Assembly: GCA_963771305.1 (NCBI GenBank)
Contig: CAVYTS010000021.1
Coordinates: forward strand, 62,001-126,000
DNA from: CAJCIT01 sp963771305
GTDB lineage: Bacteria; Acidobacteriota; Terriglobia; Bryobacterales; Bryobacteraceae
DNA: 64,000 nucleotides
Direction: 5' to 3'
Positions within the stretch are counted from its first letter, which is position 1, and each line of letters starts with the position of its first letter. The translations under genes were made by a program, and so were the position numbers. Positions 7,977-16,355 of the stretch are shown here, piece after piece. Under the pieces are notes generated by a model. The model was not told the DNA's origin. It was given only the letters and a program-made list of their open reading frames with translations, and did no database searches.

Positions 7977-10412
7977 CTACGCGACGCTTGCCTCTTGCGG
8001 CGCCACTTCCAGCGGGCGTTTGAACTTGCACTCCGCATTCGGGCATTGACCCACGGGCCCGGACTTCAAGTACTTTTCGATGAGATAGCTGCTGCCACAA
8101 TCCGGACACTTCTCGGGAATCGGTTTACCCCATGCGACAAAGTCGCACTCAGGATAGCGATTGCAGCCGAAAAATGTGCGTCCCCGTTTGGACCGCCGCT
8201 CCACCACCTCGCCTTGCGTGCAATTGGGGCACGGTACACCGATGGTTTTTTGCTTAACGTGCTTGCAGGTCGGATAGTTGCTGCACGCCACGAACTCGCC
8301 ATAGCGGCCGAACTTCTGCACCAGGTTGTTGCCGCATTGTGGGCACTTCTCTTCGAGGGGTATATCTTTACGCTGGGTGCCTCCAATCTGCTTGGTGGTC
8401 TTGCACTCGGGGTAGCCGGAGCACGCAAAGAACTGGCCAAAGCGGCCCTTCTTCAACACCATGGGCCGGCCGCAGTTCTCGCAGTATTCCTGCTCGTCCT
8501 GCTCAGTGAGGTCCGCGCTGTCGACATCCGGCAGATCCACCGTCAGCTCACGCGTATTGGTGCAATCCGGGTAACCCGTGCAGGCGATGAAGCTGCCATG
8601 CTTGCCCCACTTGATGACCATCGGCTTGCCGCACTTGTCGCACACCAGGTCGGTGGGCTTTTCCATGCGCTTGATATCGGTCATGTGGCGCTCGGCGTGT
8701 ACCAGGTCTTTCTGGAAGCGGTCGTAAAACTCCGCCATTGCTACGCGCCAATCGATCTTGCCCTCTTCGATCTCGTCCAGCTCGGCTTCCATCCGTGCCG
8801 TATAAGTAACGTCGAACAGGTTCTCGAAGCTTTCAAGCAACAGGTCGGTAACCACCATTCCCAGCTCGGTGGGATGGAACTTTCCGCCTTCCTTCTTCAC
8901 GTATTCGCGATCCTGGATCGTGGAAAGAATCGACGCGTATGTAGAAGGGCGTCCCACGCCATCGGCTTCCAATTCCTTCACCAGCGTAGCTTCGGTGAAG
9001 CGCGGCGGCGGTTCCGTAAAATGCTGCTCCGGATCAATCGACTTGAACTTCAGCGTTTCGCCTTCAGAGACCGCCGGCAAACGATGCTTCTCTTCTTCAT
9101 CGTCCTCGTCGGTAGCGTCCTTACCTTCTTTATAGACCTTCAGGAAGCCGTCGAACTTCGGAACGCTACCAGTGGCGCGGAACATGTACCGCGCTCCGGT
9201 CTTTCCTTTGGCATCGATATCGATGGTGGTTGAATCGAAGACCGCCGGATTCATCTGCGAAGCGATGAAGCGCATCCAGATAAGGCGGTAGAGTTTCAGC
9301 TCGTCTTCGGCCAGAAACTTCGAAACCGCTTCCGGCGTATGGAGAACCGACGTTGGGCGAATCGCCTCGTGGGCGTCTTGGGCGTCCTTTTTGGTCTTAT
9401 AGATATTGGCCGATGCCGGCAAGTATTCGGCGCCAAATGTGTCGGTAATAAAGGAGCGCACCTCGCCCAAAGCGTCATCGGAGACGCGGGTCGAATCCGT
9501 ACGCATATAAGTGATAAGGCCGACCAGCCCTTCGGAGCCGATCTCCTTACCTTCATACAGTCCTTGAGCCAGCATCATGGTGCGCTTCACACTGAAACGC
9601 AGCTTGCGGGCGGATTCCTGCTGCAGAGTAGACGTGATAAACGGGGGAACCGGATTACGGCGCTTTTCCTTGGTGACAACCGAACGCACCACATAAGCGG
9701 CATCAGTCAAGTCGTCCACAAAACTAGTGGCGGTGGCCGCGTTGGTAATGGTGGGCGTCTCGTCGTTGAGCTTCGCCAGCCGCGCCGTCAGGACGGGCGG
9801 CTTCTTGGCGTTCAACGCGACATCGATGGTCCAGTATTCCTGCTTTTGAAACGCGCGAATTTCGCGCTCTCGGTCGACAATCAGCCGCAGGGCTACCGTT
9901 TGCACTCGTCCGGCAGAAAGGCCGCGTCGAACCTTGTCCCACAGCAGCGGCGAAATCTTGTAGCCAACCAACCGATCGAGCACGCGGCGGGCCTGCTGCG
10001 CGTCCACTAGATTGATATTGACGGAGCGCGGCTTATCAAAGGCCTTCTTCACGGCATTGGCCGTGATCTCATTGAACATCACCCGGTAGAAGGCAGGCCC
10101 TTTCGCCTTCTTGGATTCGAGTTCTTCCTGAAGATGCCAGCAGATCGCTTCGCCTTCGCGATCGGGGTCAGCCGCCAGGTAGATGGAATCCACGCCCTTA
10201 GCGGCCGTCTTCAGCTCCGAGATCAGCTTTTTCTTACCTTCGATAACTTCGTACCTCGGCGTAAAGTCGTTGTCGACGTCCACCGCGAGATCTTTCTTGG
10301 GCAGGTCCTTAATATGACCGAGCGAAGCCTTGACGACGAACTGCTTACCGAGATACTTCCCAATAGTTTTCGCCTTCGCCGGGGATTCGACGATGACGAG
10401 AGATTTTCCCAT
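7977..10412 (-). CDS. topA: DNA topoisomerase I
   Basis: 811 residues. The TOPRIM domain at the N-terminus begins KSLVIVESPAKAKTIGKYLG and contains the acidic triad motif AADPDREGE near residue 80. The catalytic tyrosine sits in GLITYMRTDSTRVS near residue 305. Four C-terminal CxxC...C zinc-binding modules follow residue about 590 (for example CDKCGKPMVIKWGKHGSF, then CENCGRPMVLKKGRFG), ending in a fifth partial module. The enzyme relaxes negative supercoils by cutting and rejoining one strand. Its position directly downstream of dprA is the common bacterial dprA-topA order. Confidence 0.97.
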   Translation of the reverse strand: MGKSLVIVESPAKAKTIGKYLGKQFVVKASLGHIKDLPKKDLAVDVDNDFTPRYEVIEGKKKLISELKTAAKGVDSIYLAADPDREGEAICWHLQEELESKKAKGPAFYRVMFNEITANAVKKAFDKPRSVNINLVDAQQARRVLDRLVGYKISPLLWDKVRRGLSAGRVQTVALRLIVDREREIRAFQKQEYWTIDVALNAKKPPVLTARLAKLNDETPTITNAATATSFVDDLTDAAYVVRSVVTKEKRRNPVPPFITSTLQQESARKLRFSVKRTMMLAQGLYEGKEIGSEGLVGLITYMRTDSTRVSDDALGEVRSFITDTFGAEYLPASANIYKTKKDAQDAHEAIRPTSVLHTPEAVSKFLAEDELKLYRLIWMRFIASQMNPAVFDSTTIDIDAKGKTGARYMFRATGSVPKFDGFLKVYKEGKDATDEDDEEEKHRLPAVSEGETLKFKSIDPEQHFTEPPPRFTEATLVKELEADGVGRPSTYASILSTIQDREYVKKEGGKFHPTELGMVVTDLLLESFENLFDVTYTARMEAELDEIEEGKIDWRVAMAEFYDRFQKDLVHAERHMTDIKRMEKPTDLVCDKCGKPMVIKWGKHGSFIACTGYPDCTNTRELTVDLPDVDSADLTEQDEQEYCENCGRPMVLKKGRFGQFFACSGYPECKTTKQIGGTQRKDIPLEEKCPQCGNNLVQKFGRYGEFVACSNYPTCKHVKQKTIGVPCPNCTQGEVVERRSKRGRTFFGCNRYPECDFVAWGKPIPEKCPDCGSSYLIEKYLKSGPVGQCPNAECKFKRPLEVAPQEASVA

Positions 10413-10487
10413 GACGATGTTTATATCCGTAACTTTTCTGAAACACTGAGGGGCACTCCGAGTCCGCCCCGGTGGAACGCTACTCTT

Positions 10488-11651
10488 TTACCACACCTTG
10501 ACAAAGTTCTTTCCGGGCAGTTGCCTGATAAGACCGTTCATCTCGAGGTCAAAGAGTGCTGCGATCAGTTCAGATGACGAAGCTCCCTCAAAAGATTCGA
10601 GGAGAGTGTCAAGTTGTTGAGGAATATCGACTTGCAGACGGCTCAGAATCTTCCTCGCGAGCTGCTGGAGGGGCTCCAGAGAGGGTGGCTCGGCGTCCGG
10701 CGGAGGGGCGTCTACCGCCTCCAGAAGAATTTCTTGCTGGCCGTAATCGGTGAGCGAGCGGCGGACCCGGGCGGGCAATTCGTTGGTGACGTCCGTCCAC
10801 TCCTGTACCAGCTTCGCACCCTGCTTGATCAGCAGGTTCGGTCCCCAGCTCATAGCGAGGTAACGTTGCCCAGGACAGCGAACACTTCCCTGCCCTGGTC
10901 GGTCGCCAGGCGGGCGGTGATGGCGGAGCCGCTATACTGCGCGCCCTCGATAATAAGGACGCCTTCCGATAGCCCGCTGACGACTCGGTTGCGAATCGGA
11001 AAGCTCTGCGGGAAGGCCGGTGCGCCCCTGGGAAACTCCGAAACCAGCAGGCCCTTCTCGGCAATGGTTTCATAGGGACGCCGGTTCTCCATGGGGTAGG
11101 CGAGGTCTACACCGCAGCCGAAAATCGCCAACGTATCGCCGCCCGCCTTGAGCGCTGCCTGATGCGCTGCCTGTCAACGCCACGGGCCATGCCGCTCACA
11201 ATCACCAAACCGGCCTTCGCCAGGTCGGCGGACAAGTGTTCGGTAGCCGCTAAACCATAGGGAGTGGGGCGGCGCGTTCCAACCACCGCCAGGCAAAAAC
11301 GATGCAGCAGCTCCACCGTCCCTTCACAAAGAGCACGGTGGGGGGATCGAAGATCTCGCGCAGGCTGGGCGGGTACGGCTTATCGGAGTATGAGATCATG
11401 CGCGCCCCGGCGTCCAGCATCCGCTGTTGCTGCTCGACCGCGTCTTCAAACGTCAGGCCACTAGCGATGCTGCGCGCCAAACTGGGGCTCACTCCGGCGG
11501 CTTCCAGCTCCGACGCGGAAGCGCGAAAGATCGCCTCCGGTGTGCGAAGTCTTTCGAGTATTCGCAGCGTCCCGATGGTCCCGAGCCCTGGCACCATCCG
11601 AAGCGCCAGCCAGTGTAATTCTTCGTCTTTTGTCAACAATGCGGTTGCCAT
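10488..11651 (-). pseudogene. dprA: dprA, DNA processing protein, with three frameshifts
   Basis: The reading frame of DprA is spread over three frames. Frame 1 runs from 11651 through a helix-hairpin-helix-like N-terminus to VLFVKG near 11320. A one-base loss there moves to the frame giving LAVVGTRRPTPYG and SGMARGVD. A second one-base loss near 11165 moves to HQAALKAGGDTLAIFGCGVD and the Rossmann core ending GNVTS near 10858. A third loss moves to MSWGPNLLIKQGAK and the C-terminal winged-helix-like domain ending at 10488. All three shifts have the same sign, and the sequence between them is well conserved. DprA loads RecA on incoming single strands during transformation. Either a recent pseudogene or uncorrected deletions in the assembly. 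Confidence 0.85.
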
Positions 11652-11810
11652 TCACCAAGTTGGTGCAAGCAAACTGCGTTCACTCTCAAGCTCACTCAAA
11701 AGATTCAATCCGCCCGGCTCAGAAGAAGAGCCTGGACTACAGGCGTTTCTGATAATGCCGTCTTCCTGTCACCCGGCTGCCTCTCCGAACGTCATATAGT
11801 TGGGTGAACC

Positions 11811-12821
11811 ATGACAGGGCCATTGGTACGCTGGCAGGCGTTACCGCTTCTGCTGGTATCGGCCGTCGCGGCGTCCGCTCAAGTCAACGACATGGGTTTC
11901 TCGGCCGCCCCCTTTCAGTGGCCTGTCAGCCCCTACACGCAGCCGCCGGCAGAGGCGCCTGGACCGGGAACGATCAACTATGTGGAAGGGCAAGTCTCGC
12001 TCGATAGCCAAGCTCTCTCAGCGCGCTCGATCGGAACAGCGAGACTGAAGCCCGGTCAGACCCTCACCACGACTGAAGGCTACGTCGAGGTCCTGCTCAC
12101 ACCCGGAGCCTTCTTGCGCATCGGACACAATAGCGAAATCCAAATCCTCTCCGCCGGACTGGTGGAGTCGCAAATTCAGATCGCGCGCGGCTCTGGTTTG
12201 CTAGAAGTCGACCAGTTCATACCAGGAACCAATCTCGGCGTCGTGATGAGCGGCGCCACCGCACAGATCCGCAAGAATGGCCTGTACGGCTTCGACGCCG
12301 CTCAGAAGGCGATGATTGTGGTGGATGGCCAAGCGACCGTTCAAGGAGCGGCCGGAACCACCACGCTCGACAAACGCCACGAGGTGCTGCTCGCCAGTGA
12401 TCGTCCGCTGAAGAAGCGCGGCTTCAAGTTGACAGCAATTGAAGCCGACCCGCTCTACGCCTGGAGCCGGGCGCGCAGTGAGGACGTAGCGCAGGCGAGT
12501 TCCAGCGCAGCCGCCAACGCCAGTTCCTATGTGGCGGCCGCCCCAGGCTGGTACTGGGATCCCACTTGGAGTTTCTACGGATATTGGCCCTATGCCGACG
12601 CTGTTTATAGCCCGTTTGGCTGGAACTTCTATTCGCCCGGTTACTTTGGCTTCGGGTTTTACGGCGGGGGCGGCTACTACAGCGGCCACTCCGGTTGGCA
12701 TTGGCACGGCCACGGCAATGGTAGTAGCGGCTCACACGGCGGAGGGCACTCACACGGGGGCGGCGGCCATAGTGGGGGTCACTCCGGCGGAGGTGGCCAC
12801 AGTGGCGGTGGCCATCACTAG
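11811..12821 (+). CDS. exported FecR-domain protein with Gly/His-rich tail
   Basis: 336 residues with a signal peptide (PLLLVSAVAASAQ). Residues about 50-190 read as a FecR-type beta-helical domain: INYVEGQVSLDS, LKPGQTLTTTEGYVEVLL, LLEVDQF, and DGQATVQGAAG. After an alpha-helical and aromatic segment (WYWDPTWSFYGYWPYADAVY), the last 50 residues are almost only Gly, His and Ser (GGGHSHGGGGHSGG). The FecR domain is normally an iron-signalling periplasmic module, but soluble secreted versions like this one occur widely in Acidobacteria without known role. The His-rich tail could bind metal; that is inference. Confidence 0.75.
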   Translation: MTGPLVRWQALPLLLVSAVAASAQVNDMGFSAAPFQWPVSPYTQPPAEAPGPGTINYVEGQVSLDSQALSARSIGTARLKPGQTLTTTEGYVEVLLTPGAFLRIGHNSEIQILSAGLVESQIQIARGSGLLEVDQFIPGTNLGVVMSGATAQIRKNGLYGFDAAQKAMIVVDGQATVQGAAGTTTLDKRHEVLLASDRPLKKRGFKLTAIEADPLYAWSRARSEDVAQASSSAAANASSYVAAAPGWYWDPTWSFYGYWPYADAVYSPFGWNFYSPGYFGFGFYGGGGYYSGHSGWHWHGHGNGSSGSHGGGHSHGGGGHSGGHSGGGGHSGGGHH

Positions 12822-13215
12822 CCTTCGTGACCCTTCACAGGGAACGACTTATCCCGCCGGCTACATCCGCGGTCGTTTCTTTAGAACCACTCGCGACCGG
12901 CCTCCAAGAGACGGTAGACTTCTAGCTGCTAAGCTAGCAACGCGGCCGACGGGGTAGGCAACGAATCGCTGTCGGAAGTGCATTCGCCTGGGTCGCCTGC
13001 CTCGTTCAAACGGGGAGCGGAAGTCCGTACGACGGCTGGTTCCGTCATCGGTCTACCCGGCGTCGCCCTAACAATTGACGACGACGCACCGTTTGCTTCG
13101 AAATTCGAGTTGAAGAACAATGAGCAGCAGCTCCCGAAGGGCCTGCAGTTGATGTTCTCGGTGCGCTAGCGGGCGATTGTTTCACAGCCTGCTGCCTCCG
13201 TTTGCCGCGACTTCT
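12822..13215. other. intergenic stretch, no recognised gene
   Basis: About 390 bases between a rightward FecR gene and the 3' end of a leftward gene. A rightward 63-codon frame (12978-13169, ending in QQLPKGLQLMFSVR) exists, but it has no recognisable family and no clear ribosome-binding site; it may be the tail of a lost gene. Nothing else was identified. Confidence 0.4.
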
Positions 13216-14346
13216 CTATTGGATCGACTGGCCTTGCTGAAGCGCCTTCACCATGTCTTCCAGACTCTTCTTGTTCAGCGGGTCCGGAGCCTGCGCCACC
13301 GCTTTCTGAGCGTGTTCCAAGGCCTGCTTGTTGTCACCGACCGCGGCATATCCACGCGCGAGTCCGACGTGAGTGGGCCAGGCGTCGCCATTTCGTTCCG
13401 CGTTGTATTGGAAGATTGCCAGCGCTTCGCTGTTTTTCTTCGCGGCCAGCAATTGCCTTCCATACTGGTGGATCTGCAAGGGTGATGTACTGGGCAGCTT
13501 CAGCGCCGCATCCATAATCGTCTTGGCTTCCGGCTCTCGCCCAAGTTTCGCAAGGATCAACGCCTTGGTGCTGAGCGTGTCAAAATTCGTTTGCCCGACG
13601 AAGGGCATGTTGATCGACGCATCGGCCCACTTCAGCCCCTGCTCGAGGTTGGTGTTCGCTGTGAGGCAGAACTGCGCCGCTGCCATATAAGCGTCGAACT
13701 TGAACCCGGCCGCGCCGGTCAATTCCTTTTGAATCTGCGCGAGGTAGATCTCGTTGACGTTGGCCTTAATATTCCACCCCACCGACAAGTCTTCCCACTG
13801 CATCTCGGCCCTTGTTTCATCCGAACGCCGAACCGGGAACTCATAGGCGAGCCACTCTCGATAATCGTGCTTTTGCGGCTTCACTTTCACCCGCAGCACA
13901 TCCAGGCTCGGATCGTAGAAGAAGCTGCCCCAGGACGAGGAGTTCTTGTTAAAGATGATGGTCCATTCGTCCGCCTCCGGAATCATGAAAAGGCCATAGC
14001 GGCCCGCCGGCAATGGCTGCCCTTCGATGGTCACGTCATTCGACACGGCGAACACGGTGGTCTCGTTCGACCCGGCGCGCCATGGATCGGGCTGGTTGTT
14101 GGCAAAACCCGGGTTCGTGAGTCCGTAGGGCACAAGTTTGCCCCAGATTTCGCCATGCCGGTCCTTCCCGCCCGGCCCATGCACGGCCGGACTGGAATAG
14201 TCAATGCTCACGTTGACGGGTCCAATTCCTTGGGTCACGGTCGCCCGCTGGTTGTTGCCGCTGGGAGGCAAAGTGGTTGGCGAGAATTGAGCGAACGTCA
14301 GTCCCGCGGCAAAAAAGAACAGGCTGGTACGGAAGAGTGTAGGCAT
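13216..14346 (-). CDS. secreted DUF2911 protein with TPR-like C-terminus
   Basis: About 376 residues from the ATG at 14346, which begins a clear signal peptide (MPTLFRTSLFFFAAGLTFAQ); the frame extends 16 codons further. Residues about 35-180 are a DUF2911 domain (VNVSIDYSSPAVHGPGGKDR, WRAGSNETTVFAVSNDVTIEG, GRYGLFMIP), and residues about 230-376 form two to three tetratricopeptide-like helix pairs. DUF2911 proteins are common exported proteins of Bacteroidetes and Acidobacteria with no established function. It lies immediately downstream of the IS4 insertion. Confidence 0.82.
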   Translation of the reverse strand: MPTLFRTSLFFFAAGLTFAQFSPTTLPPSGNNQRATVTQGIGPVNVSIDYSSPAVHGPGGKDRHGEIWGKLVPYGLTNPGFANNQPDPWRAGSNETTVFAVSNDVTIEGQPLPAGRYGLFMIPEADEWTIIFNKNSSSWGSFFYDPSLDVLRVKVKPQKHDYREWLAYEFPVRRSDETRAEMQWEDLSVGWNIKANVNEIYLAQIQKELTGAAGFKFDAYMAAAQFCLTANTNLEQGLKWADASINMPFVGQTNFDTLSTKALILAKLGREPEAKTIMDAALKLPSTSPLQIHQYGRQLLAAKKNSEALAIFQYNAERNGDAWPTHVGLARGYAAVGDNKQALEHAQKAVAQAPDPLNKKSLEDMVKALQQGQSIQ

Positions 14347-14461
14347 GATGCGACAGACGCGCCACGCGAGGAAACGTTTGTGCGGCGCTGGCATCGTCGT
14401 CCGCCCCGACGGGCCGCCGGGAGCATAAATTACGCGAAGTTAGCAGAAGTTAGACAAGCGA

Positions 14462-14489
14462 CAGCTAACCCCAATACTCTTCACTTAAC
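14462..14489. repeat. left end of IS4 element: target duplication plus inverted repeat
   Basis: CAGCTAACCC at 14462-14471 is the 10-bp target-site duplication, repeated exactly at 18149-18158. The next 18 bases (14472-14489, CAATACTCTTCACTTAAC) are an exact inverted copy of 18131-18148. The transposase stop codon (14481-14483) lies inside this repeat. Confidence 0.95.
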
Positions 14490-14961
14490 GATCCTAATGG
14501 CTGCGGAGATGTCGCTGAGTGGCGAACGCTTGTAGCCGCGGCGCAGGGGAAAGTTACTCATCTTGCGCTTGACCCCTCGGGGATTGCGACGATTGCGGCT
14601 GGAAGCGGCAGACTCGTCGAGGATCTCGTCCAGCACCGCGTTATGGAACTCTTTTCGACCCCGAGGGGGGAATGGCGCCGAAGGCGGCCATCTTGCGGCG
14701 GACAACGCGCACGGCGTGGAGGAAGGACAGTCGGTCGGGATCCTTATCGACACGCAGCGCCGCTTCGTGCATGAGGCCGCGCACGGCGAAATGTGCCATC
14801 AGCAGACCATAGAACTCCTGCCGTACCAGATCCGGCGTTTTACTGCGGAGCACGATATGCGCGCCCCGCAGATGAGTCTTGAGTTCGTCGAACGCGGTTT
14901 GTCGGGTAAGGGACTGGCGCGGTGCTGAGTTGCCTCGCCCGTTTCCAACCCCTCCCCATAA

Positions 14962-14994
14962 GAACTGCTCGTGAGGTTTTCCCTCAAGCAGCTC
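14962..14994 (-). ncRNA. group II intron domain V
   Basis: Read leftward, a 33-nt hairpin begins GAGCTGCTTGAGG, has a GAAA tetraloop, and closes with CCTCACGAGCAGTTC. It has the catalytic AGC triad near the 5' base, a two-base bulge (AC before GAGC) on the 3' arm, and pairing of GAGCTGCT with AGCAGTTC. This is the most conserved structural element of group II introns. Confidence 0.9.
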
Positions 14995-15047
14995 ACCCAG
15001 TGAATTTCGTCAAAAGGGTTATGAGTCCTGGTGTCTAACGGCCACTT

Positions 15048-16355
15048 TCACGTCCCCACTCCCGAGCCGGGGAGGGGCTGAATCTTCCAGTCCCAATAGA
15101 GCCCCAACACATCGTAGAGGTATTCGTTACTCCATCGCCGCCAGCCCACACTCGACTTTCGCCGCCGTTTCCGCCTGGTCAACAGGGTGCGGATCTTCAT
15201 CTCCACGTAGTCGCGAACCTCGCTAAAGGCCCGACTCGAGTTTCCAACCCTGAAGTAGTTGACCCATCCGGCCAGCGTGGCATTGATTTGCTTCACCAGT
15301 TCCGCCACGGGAGTTGCGCCCCCATGCGCGATGATGTCGCGGATCTTCGCCTTGACCGCCTGGCGAGCCTTCTTCTTCGGAGTCATCAGGATGAAATATC
15401 CTGCCCCGCTTCGCTTGCGTACACGCCGCAGATCAAACCCCAGAAACCCGAATGCGTCACCGTTCAGCGTATTCACCAGTTTGGTTTTCTCCGTGTTCAG
15501 TTCGACACCGATCAGTGCGAACTGTTCCTGGAGGCGTTGCTGGGCCCGTTCTGCCCAGCCCCGTTTGGTGTGATGCCCGCTGACTGTGATAACAACATCG
15601 TCGGCGAACCGGTGATAGTTGACTGCCTCGTAATCTCCGTCTGCCGTTTTACGACGAATCGCGTCGAAGATCCAGTCGACCTCGTTCAGATAGATATTGG
15701 CTGCCAGCGGACTGAACGGTCCCCCTTGCGGGACACCGACCTTTCCGCCAGCTTGAATGATCTGCTTCACGAGGTGCATGACTTGTGGGTCCTGGATCCG
15801 CTTGGCGATCTTATCCAGTAGCACCGAATGCCGGATCGTGTCGAAGTAGCGCGACAGATCAACATCGATAACCGTGGACATACGCCGCATCACACTGCGC
15901 CTGACTTCCGCCAAGGCGCCATGTGGTGTTCGCTTGGGTCTAAATCCATAAGAGTTCGCGCAAAAGTCCGCCTCGAATACTGCTTCGAGGATCAGTTTCA
16001 ATGCGCCCTGCACCACGCGGTCGCGGATACAAGGAATTTGAAGTATTCGAACTTTGCCCTTGCCCTTCGGGATCTCCACCCGGCGGTTGGGCATTGGTTT
16101 GTACCTGCCTGTGACAAGATCTTCTCGCACCGCCGCCAGAAACGCAGCCCGTCCCGCTGACTCGATGTCCCGGAAACTCTGGCCGTCGATGCCGGGGGCA
16201 CCGCCGTTTCCTTTGGCGATTCGATAAGCCTCCTCCAGGGTCTCCAGTTTCGTGATATGCACGAACAGACCCCAGAAGCGATGCGTCTTTTCAGACTTCG
16301 CCTTTCGATAAATCCGCCGCCTCAGTTCCTGCAGACTGCCGGGTGCCTTTGTCAT
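15048..16355 (-). CDS. ltrA: group II intron reverse transcriptase/maturase
   Basis: 435 residues from the ATG at 16355, chosen for the GGGGTGAG just upstream; eleven more codons exist in frame. The RT domain covers roughly residues 45-310: GAPGIDGQSF, KPMPNRRVEIPKGKGKVR, SYGFRPKRTPHGAL, DVDLSRYFDTI, GVPQGGPFSPLAANIYLN, and the catalytic YRFADD-type box (HRFADDVVIT near 250). The maturase X domain follows (WVNYFRVGNSSRAF, then LYDVLGLYWDWK). The chain ends shortly afterwards with no HNH endonuclease domain, so retrohoming would rely on an endonuclease-independent route as in other En-minus introns. The frame is intact, so the intron may still be active. Confidence 0.93.
   Translation of the reverse strand: MTKAPGSLQELRRRIYRKAKSEKTHRFWGLFVHITKLETLEEAYRIAKGNGGAPGIDGQSFRDIESAGRAAFLAAVREDLVTGRYKPMPNRRVEIPKGKGKVRILQIPCIRDRVVQGALKLILEAVFEADFCANSYGFRPKRTPHGALAEVRRSVMRRMSTVIDVDLSRYFDTIRHSVLLDKIAKRIQDPQVMHLVKQIIQAGGKVGVPQGGPFSPLAANIYLNEVDWIFDAIRRKTADGDYEAVNYHRFADDVVITVSGHHTKRGWAERAQQRLQEQFALIGVELNTEKTKLVNTLNGDAFGFLGFDLRRVRKRSGAGYFILMTPKKKARQAVKAKIRDIIAHGGATPVAELVKQINATLAGWVNYFRVGNSSRAFSEVRDYVEMKIRTLLTRRKRRRKSSVGWRRWSNEYLYDVLGLYWDWKIQPLPGSGVGT

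Noticed and set aside
7995..9233. A 412-codon rightward frame
   Set aside because: It is antisense to topA, which is fully conserved; its translation is L/A/R-rich with no family pattern. Same verdict for the long frames opposite the GH106 and six-hairpin genes.
12700..12821. Short GGC/CAC-rich repeats as a CRISPR or satellite array
   Set aside because: They are in-frame codons of the Gly/His tail of the FecR-domain protein, without spacers.
12978..13169. A 63-codon rightward frame as a small gene
   Set aside because: No ribosome-binding site or family; kept only as a note in the intergenic entry.
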